Shown: positions 23,820-32,122, counted from the first letter of the stretch. The stretch is DNA of 40,680 nucleotides from Cryobacterium sp. Y82 (GCF_002929495.1 NZ_PJJJ01000027.1:1-40680), one strand, 5' to 3'. Numbers and translations: made by a program. The notes: generated by a model not told the origin, from the sequence alone.

Positions 23820-24688
23820 TCCTCGGTAAGCGTTTTTGAGGCGCGGGCAGTCTGTGCGGGTTTGGAAATGATGGCGACGGAGATTGAACTGAGGACGATG
23901 ACGATTCCGGCTATCTGCATGGGGGTGAGGTCCTCGCTGGCGATTAGCCAGCCGAGGAGGATGGCTACGACGGGGCTGAGTAAGCCAAGGAAAGCCGTGG
24001 TGCTTGCGGCGAGCCGTGCGATTCCGCGGAACCACATGACGTAGGCGAACGCGGTGCCGATGACCGAGAGATAAGTGTATCCAATGATGTTCGTCGGTGT
24101 GAGCGGCGCGACGGGAAGGCCCTCGATCACGAGCATAAGGACCAGGAGGGAGAGGCCTCCTGCGATGAGCTGCCATGCAGTGGTCGCTAATGGGGGCGCG
24201 GGCTGCCCCCACTTTTTGGTCAGCACGATCCCGAATGCCATGGAGAGTGTTCCGCCGATAGCGGCTACGAGTCCGATGGCGTCGAGGCGGGCTTGGGCCT
24301 GGAGCACGATGAGGCACACGCCGAACAGGCCGGTAGCGCCAGCGATGACCACCCGGCCTGTCAATCGCTCGTGGAGCACGCGGCTGGCAAGAAGGGCGAT
24401 GACGAGTGGCTGAATCCCGCCCATGATTGCGGCCACACCGCCAGGGAGCCGGTAGGCCGCGATGAAGAGCAACGCAAAGAACGCTCCGATGTTGAGAATG
24501 CCAAGAACCCAGGATTTCCACCACCATGCGCCATGTGGCAACGTTCGGCAGAGCATGAGTAGGAGGATTCCCGCAGGAAGTGCGCGCAACGTAGCCGCGA
24601 GCAGCGGCCGATCCTCCGGCAGCAGCATCGTGGTTGTCAGGTAGGTTGTGCCCCAGAGCGCAGGGGCTAAAGCTGTTGTCATCAACAT
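23807..24688 (-). CDS. EamA-family drug/metabolite exporter, 293 aa
   Basis: Two EamA repeats of five membrane helices each (about residues 1-135 and 145-275), the usual DMT layout. The second repeat includes FAYVMWFRGIARLAASTTAF and LSPVVAILLGWLIASEDLTP, typical of YdcZ/RhaT-like exporters. It is divergent from the MarR gene 24754-25242 with a 39-nt perfect dyad between them, so expression is probably controlled by that MarR in response to an exported compound. Start chosen at ATG 24688; ATG 24682 is an alternative. Confidence 0.88.
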   Translation of the reverse strand: MLMTTALAPALWGTTYLTTTMLLPEDRPLLAATLRALPAGILLLMLCRTLPHGAWWWKSWVLGILNIGAFFALLFIAAYRLPGGVAAIMGGIQPLVIALLASRVLHERLTGRVVIAGATGLFGVCLIVLQAQARLDAIGLVAAIGGTLSMAFGIVLTKKWGQPAPPLATTAWQLIAGGLSLLVLMLVIEGLPVAPLTPTNIIGYTYLSVIGTAFAYVMWFRGIARLAASTTAFLGLLSPVVAILLGWLIASEDLTPMQIAGIVIVLSSISVAIISKPAQTARASKTLTEEPAR

Positions 24689-24698
24689 GAAAGTTCGA

Positions 24699-24737
24699 TT
24701 GCTAAGCACTTAGGTATTATACCTAAGTGCTTAGCAA
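24699..24737. promoter_or_regulatory. 39-nt perfect dyad, MarR operator between eamA and marR
   Basis: An 18-bp arm (24699-24716, beginning TTGCTAAGCACTTAGG) is repeated inverted at 24720-24737 around TTA. It covers the divergent promoter region of both genes; the inner CTAAGTGCTTAG half-sites are themselves near-palindromic, so two MarR dimers could bind. Confidence 0.85.
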
Positions 24738-24753
24738 TTGCTACTGTGGTTAC

Positions 24754-25242
24754 ATGCCGGACCAAGTTGATCGAATCATCGAACAGTGGAATACAGAAAA
24801 GCCCAACCTTGATGTATCACCCATGGCCGTCATCGGACGATTAAGTCGCACCGCCCTCGTCGTGGAATCGCGACTGGCCAGTACGTTTGCCCAGCACAGT
24901 TTGGATGCCGCGTCCTTCGACGTACTCGCAACCCTCCTGCGAAGCGGTGCCCCCTATCGGATCGCCCCGCTGGACCTGGCACGTGAGGCCATGATTTCAA
25001 CAAGCGCAGTGGCCCAGCGACTGAACAAACTGGAGAATCGCGGGCTTGTCACGCGCCAGGCAAATCCCAACGACGGCCGTGGCACACTCGTCGCGCTCAC
25101 CGATGCTGGAAGAGATCTCATCGAATCGGCATTGCCAGATCACATCGAAACCGAGCGCGCCATCACCGCTACGCTCAGCCTCGAGGAACAGGCAGTGCTC
25201 GCAGACCTCCTTCAACGGCTCAGCACCGCAGCCAGTATTTGA
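24754..25242 (+). CDS. MarR-family transcriptional regulator, 162 aa
   Basis: Winged HTH in the middle (IAPLDLAREAMISTSAVAQR, then LNKLENRGLVTRQANPNDGR and GTLVALTDAGRDLI), flanked by N- and C-terminal dimerisation helices. The NPNDGRGTLVALT wing is the MarR hallmark. It probably represses itself and the divergent exporter through the dyad at 24699-24737 and is released by a small ligand. Length is typical. Confidence 0.92.
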   Translation: MPDQVDRIIEQWNTEKPNLDVSPMAVIGRLSRTALVVESRLASTFAQHSLDAASFDVLATLLRSGAPYRIAPLDLAREAMISTSAVAQRLNKLENRGLVTRQANPNDGRGTLVALTDAGRDLIESALPDHIETERAITATLSLEEQAVLADLLQRLSTAASI

Positions 25243-25328
25243 TGATTTCCCTGTCCGGAAAAGCATTCTTCGACCACTATGTCTTCGAGCCCCACTCACA
25301 GAAGATGCAACCACGGTCAGTCCCGCTG

Positions 25329-25349
25329 GACGAACCCCTTACGGGACGC
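25329..25349 (+). repeat. attC-like site 21, near consensus
   Basis: The copy reads GACGAACCCCTTACGGG and then ACGC. GACG (25329-25332) can pair with CGTC (25350-25353). Confidence 0.75.
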
Positions 25350-25507
25350 CGTCGCTCCAGACGACAAACAGAGCCCGAAGTGACGAGTGGTGTGCCTCCT
25401 GACACCCCTCCGAGGCGCCGCGATCGACCGATCGGACAGTGTCGGGTGTGGCTTGCGTCTGCAACCGATCCGTGCAACCGTTGCGAACAAACGAGCTGGG
25501 GGAAGAC

Positions 25508-25759
25508 ATGAAGCGTTGGATAATAAGCGCGGCCATCACGCTCGGATTAGCAATTATCGCGCTCCTGGGAGTAATCGGCTACACGGCTGTTGGCCGGGCC
25601 CGCGGGGAAAGCTGGAGCAGCTTGAACGGTCCCGAGCCGGTTTGGCCAGCGGTCATAGGTTTCGGCGCAATGTACATCATCCCGACGGCTGCAGTCGTGT
25701 TGGTCGCCCTCATTGCCATTGCCGTCGTTCGTGCATACATCCCCAAATCCCGAGCTTGA
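25508..25759 (+). CDS. small two-span membrane protein, 83 aa
   Basis: The ATG is preceded by GGGGGAAG. Hydrophobic segments at about residues 5-27 and 46-75 flank a loop with GESWSSLNGPEPVWPAV. No motif recognised. It converges with the small minus-strand gene 25782-25961, so there is no operon. Confidence 0.6.
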   Translation: MKRWIISAAITLGLAIIALLGVIGYTAVGRARGESWSSLNGPEPVWPAVIGFGAMYIIPTAAVVLVALIAIAVVRAYIPKSRA

Positions 25760-25781
25760 TACATCTGCATTCGGGGAACAG

Positions 25782-25961
25782 TCACTGACGATCGCGTAAG
25801 CCACGGCCACCAGCGATTGCCACTGGAACCGCCGCAGCGAAAGAAACCACTCCAACAATGCGAACGACAAGCTCTTCTGCAAACAGGATGAGAGCGCAGC
25901 CCATCAGCCACAGCACGACCGCCAGAGCAAGAAGAAGAATGCCTCGTTGGAATTTGCTCAC
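25782..25961 (-). CDS. small two-span membrane protein, 59 aa
   Basis: GTG start at 25961 chosen because the hydrophobic pattern begins there (SKFQRGILLLALAVVLWLMG); the longer upstream frame crosses attC-like site 22 and lacks a protein-like pattern. A second segment follows (LVVRIVGVVSFAAAVPVAIA) and a basic tail. Unknown function. Confidence 0.5.
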   Translation of the reverse strand: MSKFQRGILLLALAVVLWLMGCALILFAEELVVRIVGVVSFAAAVPVAIAGGRGLRDRQ

Positions 25962-26021
25962 AACGTTGACACTAACGACTTCTCGCGAGTTACAGCCGAT
26001 GATCCAGAAACCGCCCGCAGG

Positions 26022-26042
26022 GGGAACCCCTTGCGGAACGGT
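26022..26042 (+). repeat. attC-like site 22
   Basis: GGGGAACCCCTTGCGGAACGG. ACC (26026-26028) with GGT (26040-26042) only; the distal pairing is weak. Confidence 0.6.
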
Positions 26043-26065
26043 CAGAGTCGGGACGCTCAGAGAAT

Positions 26066-26500
26066 TCAGGATGCGATAGTGAGGGTGATGGGGTCGGTCT
26101 CGGCAGGTCCGCCACATTGTTCAGTGCCGCCCACGCGGACCCAGTTGAGTGTCACGTCCCTCTCGGCGAGGACTTCTTTGCTTGGTGAGAGTGCGCGAAT
26201 AGTGACATTTTCTGGAGTCGCCATTACTGTCGAGATTTCCCACGAGTGTTCATCGATCCCGACGGACGCGTCTGGTGATAGCTGAGTTGGGGCAGGGCCT
26301 GAACATTCGCCGTCGACGCACAACTCAACGACGCTGACGTTAGATGTTATGCCTTCGAGCTCGACGGTGACAGTGTTGTCCCACCCGATCGTGGGGCACA
26401 CGTCCGAGACTGAGCAGCCGGACACAACCGCACTCACCATGAGCGCGGCACTGAGAACGACCAATCGCCTTGTCGTATTGATCGATCGTGTGGAAGCCAT
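26066..26500 (-). CDS. putative lipoprotein, 144 aa
   Basis: The start at 26500 gives a Thr/Arg-rich N-terminus, a hydrophobic core (LVVLSAALMVSAVV) and lipobox VSGC near residue 28. The mature part has a likely disulfide pair (LCVDGECSG) and a beta-rich pattern (VTVELEGITSNVSVVELCV). Single gene between attC-like sites 22 and 23. Confidence 0.65.
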   Translation of the reverse strand: MASTRSINTTRRLVVLSAALMVSAVVSGCSVSDVCPTIGWDNTVTVELEGITSNVSVVELCVDGECSGPAPTQLSPDASVGIDEHSWEISTVMATPENVTIRALSPSKEVLAERDVTLNWVRVGGTEQCGGPAETDPITLTIAS

Positions 26501-26624
26501 GTCGTCCCCATTCATTGCTTGTGATCCGAGGATAGCTGAACCGTCTTAGCCATGGCTCAGATGAACAAAGCGTCACGTAAAGGGAATGTCATGGGGTCAA
26601 CGCCTGAGAGTGAGGGGTCCGCAA

Positions 26625-26645
26625 GAGGGACCCTCACCGGGACGG
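26625..26645 (+). repeat. attC-like site 23
   Basis: GAGGGACCCTCACCGGGACGG: standard spacing, with GGGAC in place of the first GAAC. This is the rightmost clear copy. The gap 26501-26785 otherwise shows no gene. Confidence 0.55.
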
Positions 26646-26785
26646 CACACCCCACGGACACGTTCCGCGTCGCGCCAAATGCAGGCTGGGACCTTTATGC
26701 CCGTAGGCCCCGCCCGAGAAAATGCCCGGTGAAGGGAGGCTAACCGGGGCAAGAAGTAGTTGCATCGCCGCCGCCGGCCGCCCCC

Positions 26786-27589
26786 TTGTCGCCGCACGTT
26801 CTTTATCGCGAATATTGCGACTGGCCCCACCCGAGCGTCACGATCCGAGTTCGGAAATTCTCCGATACGGAGTGGCCAACGGCGGAACAATTTGCTGCAA
26901 TGCGGCGCGGAGAAAGTGTTCCGAAAAGCGAAGTTCGCGTAATTGGTGGCGATGAGAACCTGCGCAATGCCGCCGCAGCGGCTGAGCAGCGCATTGCTGC
27001 GGAGTATGACGTCCGCCAGGAAATCATCGTCGGGCCGAACGGCGCGAAGTGGAGCGTGTATCTTCAAGAGCTTTCGGCGCGACCCAAGGAGTTTCTAGAA
27101 GCGGACGGGCACACACTGACCGCATCTGCTACCCAACGAGTCGAGCGTTTCATTCGAGGCGTCGTGATGGCTTCCCGGGAGTGGGTACCGACAAAAGGTG
27201 AGTCACGACACGGCGAGCTGGAGGTCAAGGTCCAACGGACTTCGCCCGTCACAGGTCCGAGTCTGCAGGAATCCCTCGCACCCAGCTCTCAGACATCCCA
27301 GCAGGCAACCAAGTCGGGCGGGTGCTATGTCGCCACGGCCGTGTATGGCTCGTACGACAGCCCCGAGGTCTGGGTGCTCCGGCGGTGGCGCGACGACACG
27401 CTACTGAAGTCAGCAGGTGGCCGCGCTTTCGTGCGTGGATACTATGCCCTCAGTCCCACGCTCGTTGCACGCTTCGGACACCGGGCCTGGTTCGCCAACG
27501 CGGCGCGGCCCATCACTGACGCCGTGGTTGCACGCCTTCGCCGCCGTGGTGTGCTCGACGCGTCGTACCAGGACCCCGCTGAACTGTGA
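26786..27589 (+). CDS. CFI-box-CTERM domain protein, 267 aa
   Basis: The C-terminal region contains [20 protein letters not shown], then [20 protein letters not shown] and [14 protein letters not shown]. This is the CFI-box C-terminal domain, a Cys-containing segment found at the ends of diverse bacterial proteins and thought to be a processing or anchoring module. The first 190 residues are acidic and helical with no domain I can name. The TTG start is uncertain: no ribosome site is obvious and the frame remains open about 45 nt further upstream, so the N-terminus may be incomplete. Confidence 0.7.
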   Translation: MSPHVLYREYCDWPHPSVTIRVRKFSDTEWPTAEQFAAMRRGESVPKSEVRVIGGDENLRNAAAAAEQRIAAEYDVRQEIIVGPNGAKWSVYLQELSARPKEFLEADGHTLTASATQRVERFIRGVVMASREWVPTKGESRHGELEVKVQRTSPVTGPSLQESLAPSSQTSQQATKSGGCYVATAVYGSYDSPEVWVLRRWRDDTLLKSAGGRAFVRGYYALSPTLVARFGHRAWFANAARPITDAVVARLRRRGVLDASYQDPAEL

Positions 27590-27867
27590 CCCCATGACGC
27601 GCTCCGAGGGGCCGTCCCCCAGACCTCATCGAAGACCTTGATATGAGCCTAGGCAGGGTTCAGCAAAGAGAATCACCAAGGCGGACCACCGCGCTGCAGA
27701 TGCATCGAACGCTTGAAGATCCTCCCCACGTCGGCAAAGTCATCGCGATCGACGCCGCTCCGAGCGACTGTGTACGATTCCAGGATGAGTTGCCACGCCT
27801 CTTGCAGATCGAGGGCCCGGCTGTTTCGTCGGTGACGAAACGGTGCAGCCTGGCGCTCCTCCTGAGT

Positions 27868-28302
27868 ATGAGCAACCTGCAGAAATTCACCATCCGACGG
27901 ATGACCCCGACCCAGTGCGTCCGGTGTGGCGCGGCGCTGCCGCCGGCCGCCGGCACCGGACGACCACGCGTCTTTTGTGGACCCGGCTGCCGCAAAGCAG
28001 CATACGACGACAGACGGGCTCGTAAACCGGAGGCATTTCACGTCCGAATTGTCGACCGTACTGTCGTGGAGACGGTCGAGATGATTCGGACCATCGATGA
28101 AGGGCACGACATCACCGAGTGCGTCCGACAGGTCTGCGGATCACCCCGGGCGGTTGCGAATGTCCTCCTCGCTCTGAATGGGTTGGTCCGTTCGGACACA
28201 CTGCTGTTGGACAACAAATGGGCTCCCGCCGTGCGTTTGATCGTCGACTTGAACCGCGCCATTCAGAATGCTGCTGAGCACGCAAGCCGGCCGCGCCGCT
28301 GA
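27868..28302 (+). CDS. zinc-ribbon protein with HTH-like C-terminus, 144 aa
   Basis: CVRCGAALPP followed by RVFCGPGCRKAAYDDRRARK forms a CxxC...CxxxC zinc-ribbon close to the N-terminus (about residues 17-46). The C-terminal 80 residues are helical (DITECVRQVCGSPRAVANVL, then WAPAVRLIVDLNRAIQNAAE). This type often belongs to small DNA-binding proteins. The upstream part of the open frame (27643-27867) lacks protein-like pattern, so I start at ATG 27868; ATG 27901 would remove a short leader. Confidence 0.65.
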   Translation: MSNLQKFTIRRMTPTQCVRCGAALPPAAGTGRPRVFCGPGCRKAAYDDRRARKPEAFHVRIVDRTVVETVEMIRTIDEGHDITECVRQVCGSPRAVANVLLALNGLVRSDTLLLDNKWAPAVRLIVDLNRAIQNAAEHASRPRR

Positions 28303-28516
28303 CGCTGAGATCGTCGCGGTACCGGAGCACGGAAAGGATGAAACTCAGGCTTGCGACATCTTGCTAGATTCCGTCTAGAGAAAGCATGCAGGGGTGTGTT
28401 GTCGGATAGCGTCGCATTTATTTCGCGGTTCGCGGGCTTGTCCATCTGTGGAGGTGCACACGCGCAAGCACTTCCATGGCTACGGTTGTAACGAGCACAG
28501 TGATTGAGAGCGCGAG

Positions 28517-29041
28517 ATGACGTACAGCGTAATTCGAGTTCGCACGACGCCTGGTGCCTCGCGCTCAGGGCACATGGGTAACGTGCTCGTGGTTGCTGGT
28601 ATCGCGGTGGCCGCGTGGATCTCCTTCGGCCGCCACCTCTTCGGGATCGGTGGCGACCTCACCATCATCTACGCGGCGACGCTGGGTGTGATTTTTGCCG
28701 CCTTGCTGGTGTTCACGGGGCTCGCGGTACGACGCACGGCACGTCGAGGGTTCGAAACTCGCGCGATAACATACGCGTTTTTCCTTGCATCAGGCGTTAT
28801 CGGACTCTTGTTGGGACTCACGCTTCCAGATTCAACACCTCGCGGTTTGCAGACAATCATCAGCGGACCCACACAGCCTGCGTTGGATATCGCTATTGGT
28901 ATCGCGAACCCCCTGGGCGTTATCGGAATCGCGACCGCGATCATTGCGCTCGTGCTTTCGATTCGCGATTCGCGCGGGCGAATCACGCTTGTTGAGTCTT
29001 GGGGCGACGAGGATGACGGCGCCCTTGTCGACCCCGCGTAG
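28517..29041 (+). CDS. four-span membrane protein, 174 aa
   Basis: Hydrophobic segments at about residues 22-42, 50-72, 84-104 and 118-146. The C-terminus is acidic (WGDEDDGALVDPA). No motif recognised. It lies alone between the zinc-ribbon gene and the SRPBCC gene, in the part of the island where clear attC-like copies cease. Confidence 0.6.
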   Translation: MTYSVIRVRTTPGASRSGHMGNVLVVAGIAVAAWISFGRHLFGIGGDLTIIYAATLGVIFAALLVFTGLAVRRTARRGFETRAITYAFFLASGVIGLLLGLTLPDSTPRGLQTIISGPTQPALDIAIGIANPLGVIGIATAIIALVLSIRDSRGRITLVESWGDEDDGALVDPA

Positions 29042-29141
29042 CGGCAATACGTTGAATCGACGCCGCTCCTGAAAGACCCACGTGCAGCGCGTCAGGCCGG
29101 AAACACCGTCTAAGAGACAGCCTCCACCTAGGCTAAGCAGT

Positions 29142-29609
29142 ATGACGGTCGAACAGGTTGAGCAAGGGCCTCGCCAAGTCGCGCGCACTGTTGAGGTGCC
29201 GGCTTCGGCCGAAGACGTCTTCGCGTTGGTGGCTGATCCGCACCGTCACGGTGAGCTGGACGGCTCGGGCACCGTCGGCGGTACGGTGTCGGGGCCGCAG
29301 CGGCTCACCCAGGGCGCAAAATTCTCGGTAGCGATGAAGCAGTTCGGCGTCCCGTATCGCATCACCAGCACGGTGACGCGCATCGAAGACGGTCGGCTTG
29401 TAGAGTGGCGTCACCCCGCGGGACACCGGTGGCGCTGGGAACTCACGCCGCTCACGCCCACGTCTACGCGCGTTACTGTGACGTTTGACTACAGCACCGT
29501 CCCAGCCGTTCAGGGAAAGGTCTACGAGCTGCTCGGCTTTCCTCGGCAGAACGCCGCCGGCATCGAAGCCACCCTTCGCCAACTCAGGTCGCGCTTCGCC
29601 CGCGCTTGA
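29142..29609 (+). CDS. SRPBCC-family (START-like) protein, 155 aa
   Basis: The START/polyketide-cyclase fold is recognisable: an initial strand VARTVEVPASAEDVFALVAD, a middle region with the PYRITSTVTRIEDGRLVEWR strand pair, then HRWRWELTPLTPTSTRVTVTF and a C-terminal helix (NAAGIEATLRQLRSRF). Such proteins bind hydrophobic ligands in a cavity. Length is typical. It converges with the ABC exporter gene at 29720. Confidence 0.82.
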   Translation: MTVEQVEQGPRQVARTVEVPASAEDVFALVADPHRHGELDGSGTVGGTVSGPQRLTQGAKFSVAMKQFGVPYRITSTVTRIEDGRLVEWRHPAGHRWRWELTPLTPTSTRVTVTFDYSTVPAVQGKVYELLGFPRQNAAGIEATLRQLRSRFARA

Positions 29610-29615
29610 CGTGAG

Positions 29616-29705
29616 GCCACCGGGCCGGAGTCGGTTACGCGGCCGTGATTACCAGCGCCACCGACTCGTCGGTCGTCCGGCTCAGGCGCCGGACCGCCCG
29701 GTGGC
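29616..29705. terminator. large inverted repeat between convergent genes
   Basis: GCCACCGGG (29616-29624) is repeated inverted at 29697-29705 as CCCGGTGGC, with further complementary GC blocks inside. It sits between two convergent genes and probably acts as a bidirectional transcription barrier. Confidence 0.5.
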
Positions 29706-29719
29706 GAAGTGCTCAGTGA

Positions 29720-31645
29720 CTAGATCCCGCTGAGCGCTTCCGCATCCGCATCCGCATCCGCATCCGCATCCGCCGCAACATTCTTCTGCACGGCGAACTG
29801 GGTCCGGTGCAATTCCTCGTACCGCCCACCCACGGCCAGCAGTTCCTCGTGCGTACCGCGCTCCACGATCGAGCCGTCCTCAACCACGAGGATCAGGTCC
29901 GCGCTGCGGATGGTAGAGAGGCGGTGTGCGATCACCATCGCTGTCCGTCCCTTGAGCGCCTCGCTGAGCGCCGCCTGCACGGCGGCCTCAGACGTCGAGT
30001 CCAGCGCCGCCGTCGCCTCGTCGAGGATGACGACGCGCGGCTGGGCGAGCAGGAGCCTCGCGATGGTCATCCGCTGGCGCTCACCCCCGGACAATCGGTA
30101 GCCACGCTCGCCCACCATGGTGTTCAGCTGGTCGGGCAGGGACCGGATGAGCGGCTCGAGCCGCGCACGGCGGACGGCGTCCCACACCTCATCGTCGGAC
30201 GCTTCCGGCCTCGCGAGGCGCAGATTGGAGAGGATGGTCTCGTGGAACAGGTGGCCGTCTTGCGTCACCATGCCCAGGGTGTGCCGCATGGAGGCGAACG
30301 TGACATCGCGGACATCCGTCCCCGCGAGGCGCACGGCGCCGCTGTCGACGTCGTACAGGCGCGAGAGGAGCTGCGCAATCGTGGACTTGCCGGCACCGGA
30401 CGAACCAACGAGGGCAACGGTCTGACCCGGCTCGATCCTGAAGGACACGCCGTGCAGCACCTCCTCGCCGCCGCGGGTGTCCAATGTGGAAACCTCCTCG
30501 AGAGAGGCGAGGGACACCTTGTCTGCGGACGGGTAGGCGAAGCGCACGTTGTCGAACTCGACGGCCACCGGGCCTTCGGGCACGGCGACGGCGTCGGGCT
30601 TCTCCTTGATGAGCGGGTCAAGGTCGAGCACCTCGAAGACGCGCTCGAAGCTGACCACCGCGCTCATGATCTCCACCCGTGCGTTTGCGAGGCCGGTGAG
30701 CGGCGCGTAGAGGCGGGTGAGGAGGAGCGCCAGGGTGACCACGTCGCCGGTATTCAGCTGGCCGGCTAGTGCGAGGGCGCCGCCGAGCCCGTACACGAGC
30801 GCGAGGGCGAGAGCGGAGACGAGCATCAGGGCGGTGTAGAAGACGAACTGCAGCATCGCGGCGCGGACACCGATATCGCGGACACGGGCAGCGCGGACGC
30901 GGAACTCCTCGGCCTCCTCGTCGGGCCGGCCGAACAGCTTGACGAGGGTGGCGCCGGGCGCTGAGAAGCGCTCGGTCATCTGCGTGCTCATGGCGGAATT
31001 GTGGTCGGCGGCCTCGCGGCGGAGCGCGGCGAGGCGGCTTCCCATGCGGCGGGCGGGTACCAGGAAGATGGGGAGCATGATCACGGCGAGAACCGTCACG
31101 AGCCAGGACGTGCTGAGCATGACGATCAGGGTGAGGATCAGCGCCACGACGTTCGTGACCACGCCGGACAGCGTGCCGCTGAAGGCCTGCTGAGCGCCGA
31201 TCACATCGTTGTTGAGGCGGCTCACGAGGGCGCCCGTTCGTGTGCGGGTGAAGAACGCGATCGGCATCTTCTGCACGTGGTTGAAGACGGCGGTGCGGAG
31301 GTCGAGGATCACGCCTTCACCGATCCGCGCCGAGTACCAGCGCGTCACGAGTGACACGGCGGCGTCGGCCACGGCCACGAGCGCGATGACGACGGCGAGC
31401 CACACAATCGTGGTGACCGCGCCCTGGGCGACGATGACGTCGACCACCTGGCCGGCGAGTACCGGCGTCGCGACCGCGAGGAAAGCTCCCACGGTGGAGA
31501 GAGTGATGAAGATCAGCAGCTTAGACCGGTAGGGCACCGCGAACCTCATGATCCGCCTCACGGACTCACGGGAGAAGCCGTGTTTGCTGTCCCTAGCACG
31601 CGAGATCTTGTGCAGCGAGCTCCAGGCCGCGCCTTCCATGCTCAT
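29720..31645 (-). CDS. ABC exporter, fused permease-ATPase, 641 aa
   Basis: Type I half-exporter. A six-helix membrane domain (about residues 30-330, beginning IMRFAVPYRSKLLIFITLS) is followed by the ATPase: Walker A GSSGAGKST near residue 430, signature RLSGGERQRMTIARLLLAQP, Walker B VVILDEATAALD and switch His in VIAHRLSTI. The start at 31645 is chosen for an AAAGGA ribosome site; the longer upstream frame lacks homology. The C-terminus carries an Ala-Asp dipeptide repeat encoded by a GCATCC-type hexamer repeat at 29741-29774. Confidence 0.9.
   Translation of the reverse strand: MSMEGAAWSSLHKISRARDSKHGFSRESVRRIMRFAVPYRSKLLIFITLSTVGAFLAVATPVLAGQVVDVIVAQGAVTTIVWLAVVIALVAVADAAVSLVTRWYSARIGEGVILDLRTAVFNHVQKMPIAFFTRTRTGALVSRLNNDVIGAQQAFSGTLSGVVTNVVALILTLIVMLSTSWLVTVLAVIMLPIFLVPARRMGSRLAALRREAADHNSAMSTQMTERFSAPGATLVKLFGRPDEEAEEFRVRAARVRDIGVRAAMLQFVFYTALMLVSALALALVYGLGGALALAGQLNTGDVVTLALLLTRLYAPLTGLANARVEIMSAVVSFERVFEVLDLDPLIKEKPDAVAVPEGPVAVEFDNVRFAYPSADKVSLASLEEVSTLDTRGGEEVLHGVSFRIEPGQTVALVGSSGAGKSTIAQLLSRLYDVDSGAVRLAGTDVRDVTFASMRHTLGMVTQDGHLFHETILSNLRLARPEASDDEVWDAVRRARLEPLIRSLPDQLNTMVGERGYRLSGGERQRMTIARLLLAQPRVVILDEATAALDSTSEAAVQAALSEALKGRTAMVIAHRLSTIRSADLILVVEDGSIVERGTHEELLAVGGRYEELHRTQFAVQKNVAADADADADADAEALSGI
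29741..29774. repeat. hexanucleotide tandem repeat in the exporter gene
   Basis: At least five copies of CGCATC, giving (Ala-Asp)n near the protein end. Copy changes by whole hexamers keep the frame, so they would alter tail length only. Confidence 0.7.
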
Positions 31646-32039
31646 GGTGGTTCCTTTCGCTCGTACTAGGACAAGTTTAGATAACGAGTTGCCCGAGCTC
31701 GGTGTTCTCTCCAGTGGCGGCGAACCAGGGCTTCTTTCATGAAACGGCTCGGCCGGCAACGAGCGCGTCGGCGGGGTTTGCAACTCGGCTGCGGAGGCGA
31801 TGCGCGGTGCGCCGGTCAGCGTCATGGACCGCGTCAGGGCCGCGGTCATTCCACGACTGTGCGCCCGCTAAAAGCGGTTCACAAGGTCATCATTTACCCA
31901 TCACATTCATCACTAAATGACCCAAAACGATGACGTACCATTGGAGGCAGCGAACCGCCCGGTTCCCTGTAAACACAAGGGAATCCACGGTTTTTCGGGG
32001 ACATTCGGCAATGACAGAATTAAGCCTAGAACCTCCAAT

Positions 32040-32072
32040 GGGTCGCAGGTTCGAATCCTGTCAGCCCGACCA
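32040..32072 (+). other. tRNA 3' end fragment, likely attachment site (tRNA-Pro)
   Basis: GGGTCGCAGG, TTCGAAT and CCTGT form a complete T arm (positions 32045-32061), followed by the 7-nt acceptor strand CAGCCCG, discriminator A and CCA. The 5' acceptor strand CGGGCTG expected for this acceptor strand is absent upstream. The G at the 3' side of the first pair (C1:G72) and the sequence resemble actinobacterial tRNA-Pro. This is what remains at one side of an element inserted into a tRNA gene. Confidence 0.72.
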
Positions 32073-32075
32073 AAG

Positions 32076-32108
32076 GGGCCGTTCGCGAAACTGTTCACGA
32101 AACGGCCC
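32076..32108 (+). terminator. GC-rich hairpin behind the tRNA fragment
   Basis: GGGCCGTT (32076-32083) pairs with AACGGCCC (32101-32108). No run of T follows. It may be part of the original tRNA terminator. Confidence 0.4.
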
Positions 32109-32122
32109 GGTCGGAACAAAAA

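Noticed and set aside
434..26645. The dispersed signature as a CRISPR or simple tandem repeat array
   Set aside because: Copies are separated by whole genes at irregular distances, not by uniform spacers, and have no cas genes nearby.
434..26645. Signature as a canonical class attC site
   Set aside because: The core reads GNNGAAC rather than RYYYAAC and no GTTRRRY stands at a consistent distal position; I therefore call the sites attC-like only.
29080..29115. Site-like GCCGGAAACACCGTC before the SRPBCC gene
   Set aside because: Spacing and the GGGACG half do not fit.
29807..30769. 320-codon frame antisense to the ABC exporter
   Set aside because: His/Gly/Glu-rich shadow composition typical of antisense frames in GC-rich genes.
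31960..32072. Complete tRNA gene
   Set aside because: Only T arm and acceptor 3' strand are present; no matching 5' acceptor, D arm or anticodon arm upstream.
1..32072. Integrase, recombination directionality factor or transfer genes of the island
   Set aside because: None recognised in the window apart from istA and the Tn3 transposase remnants; the recombinase, if any, must be outside.
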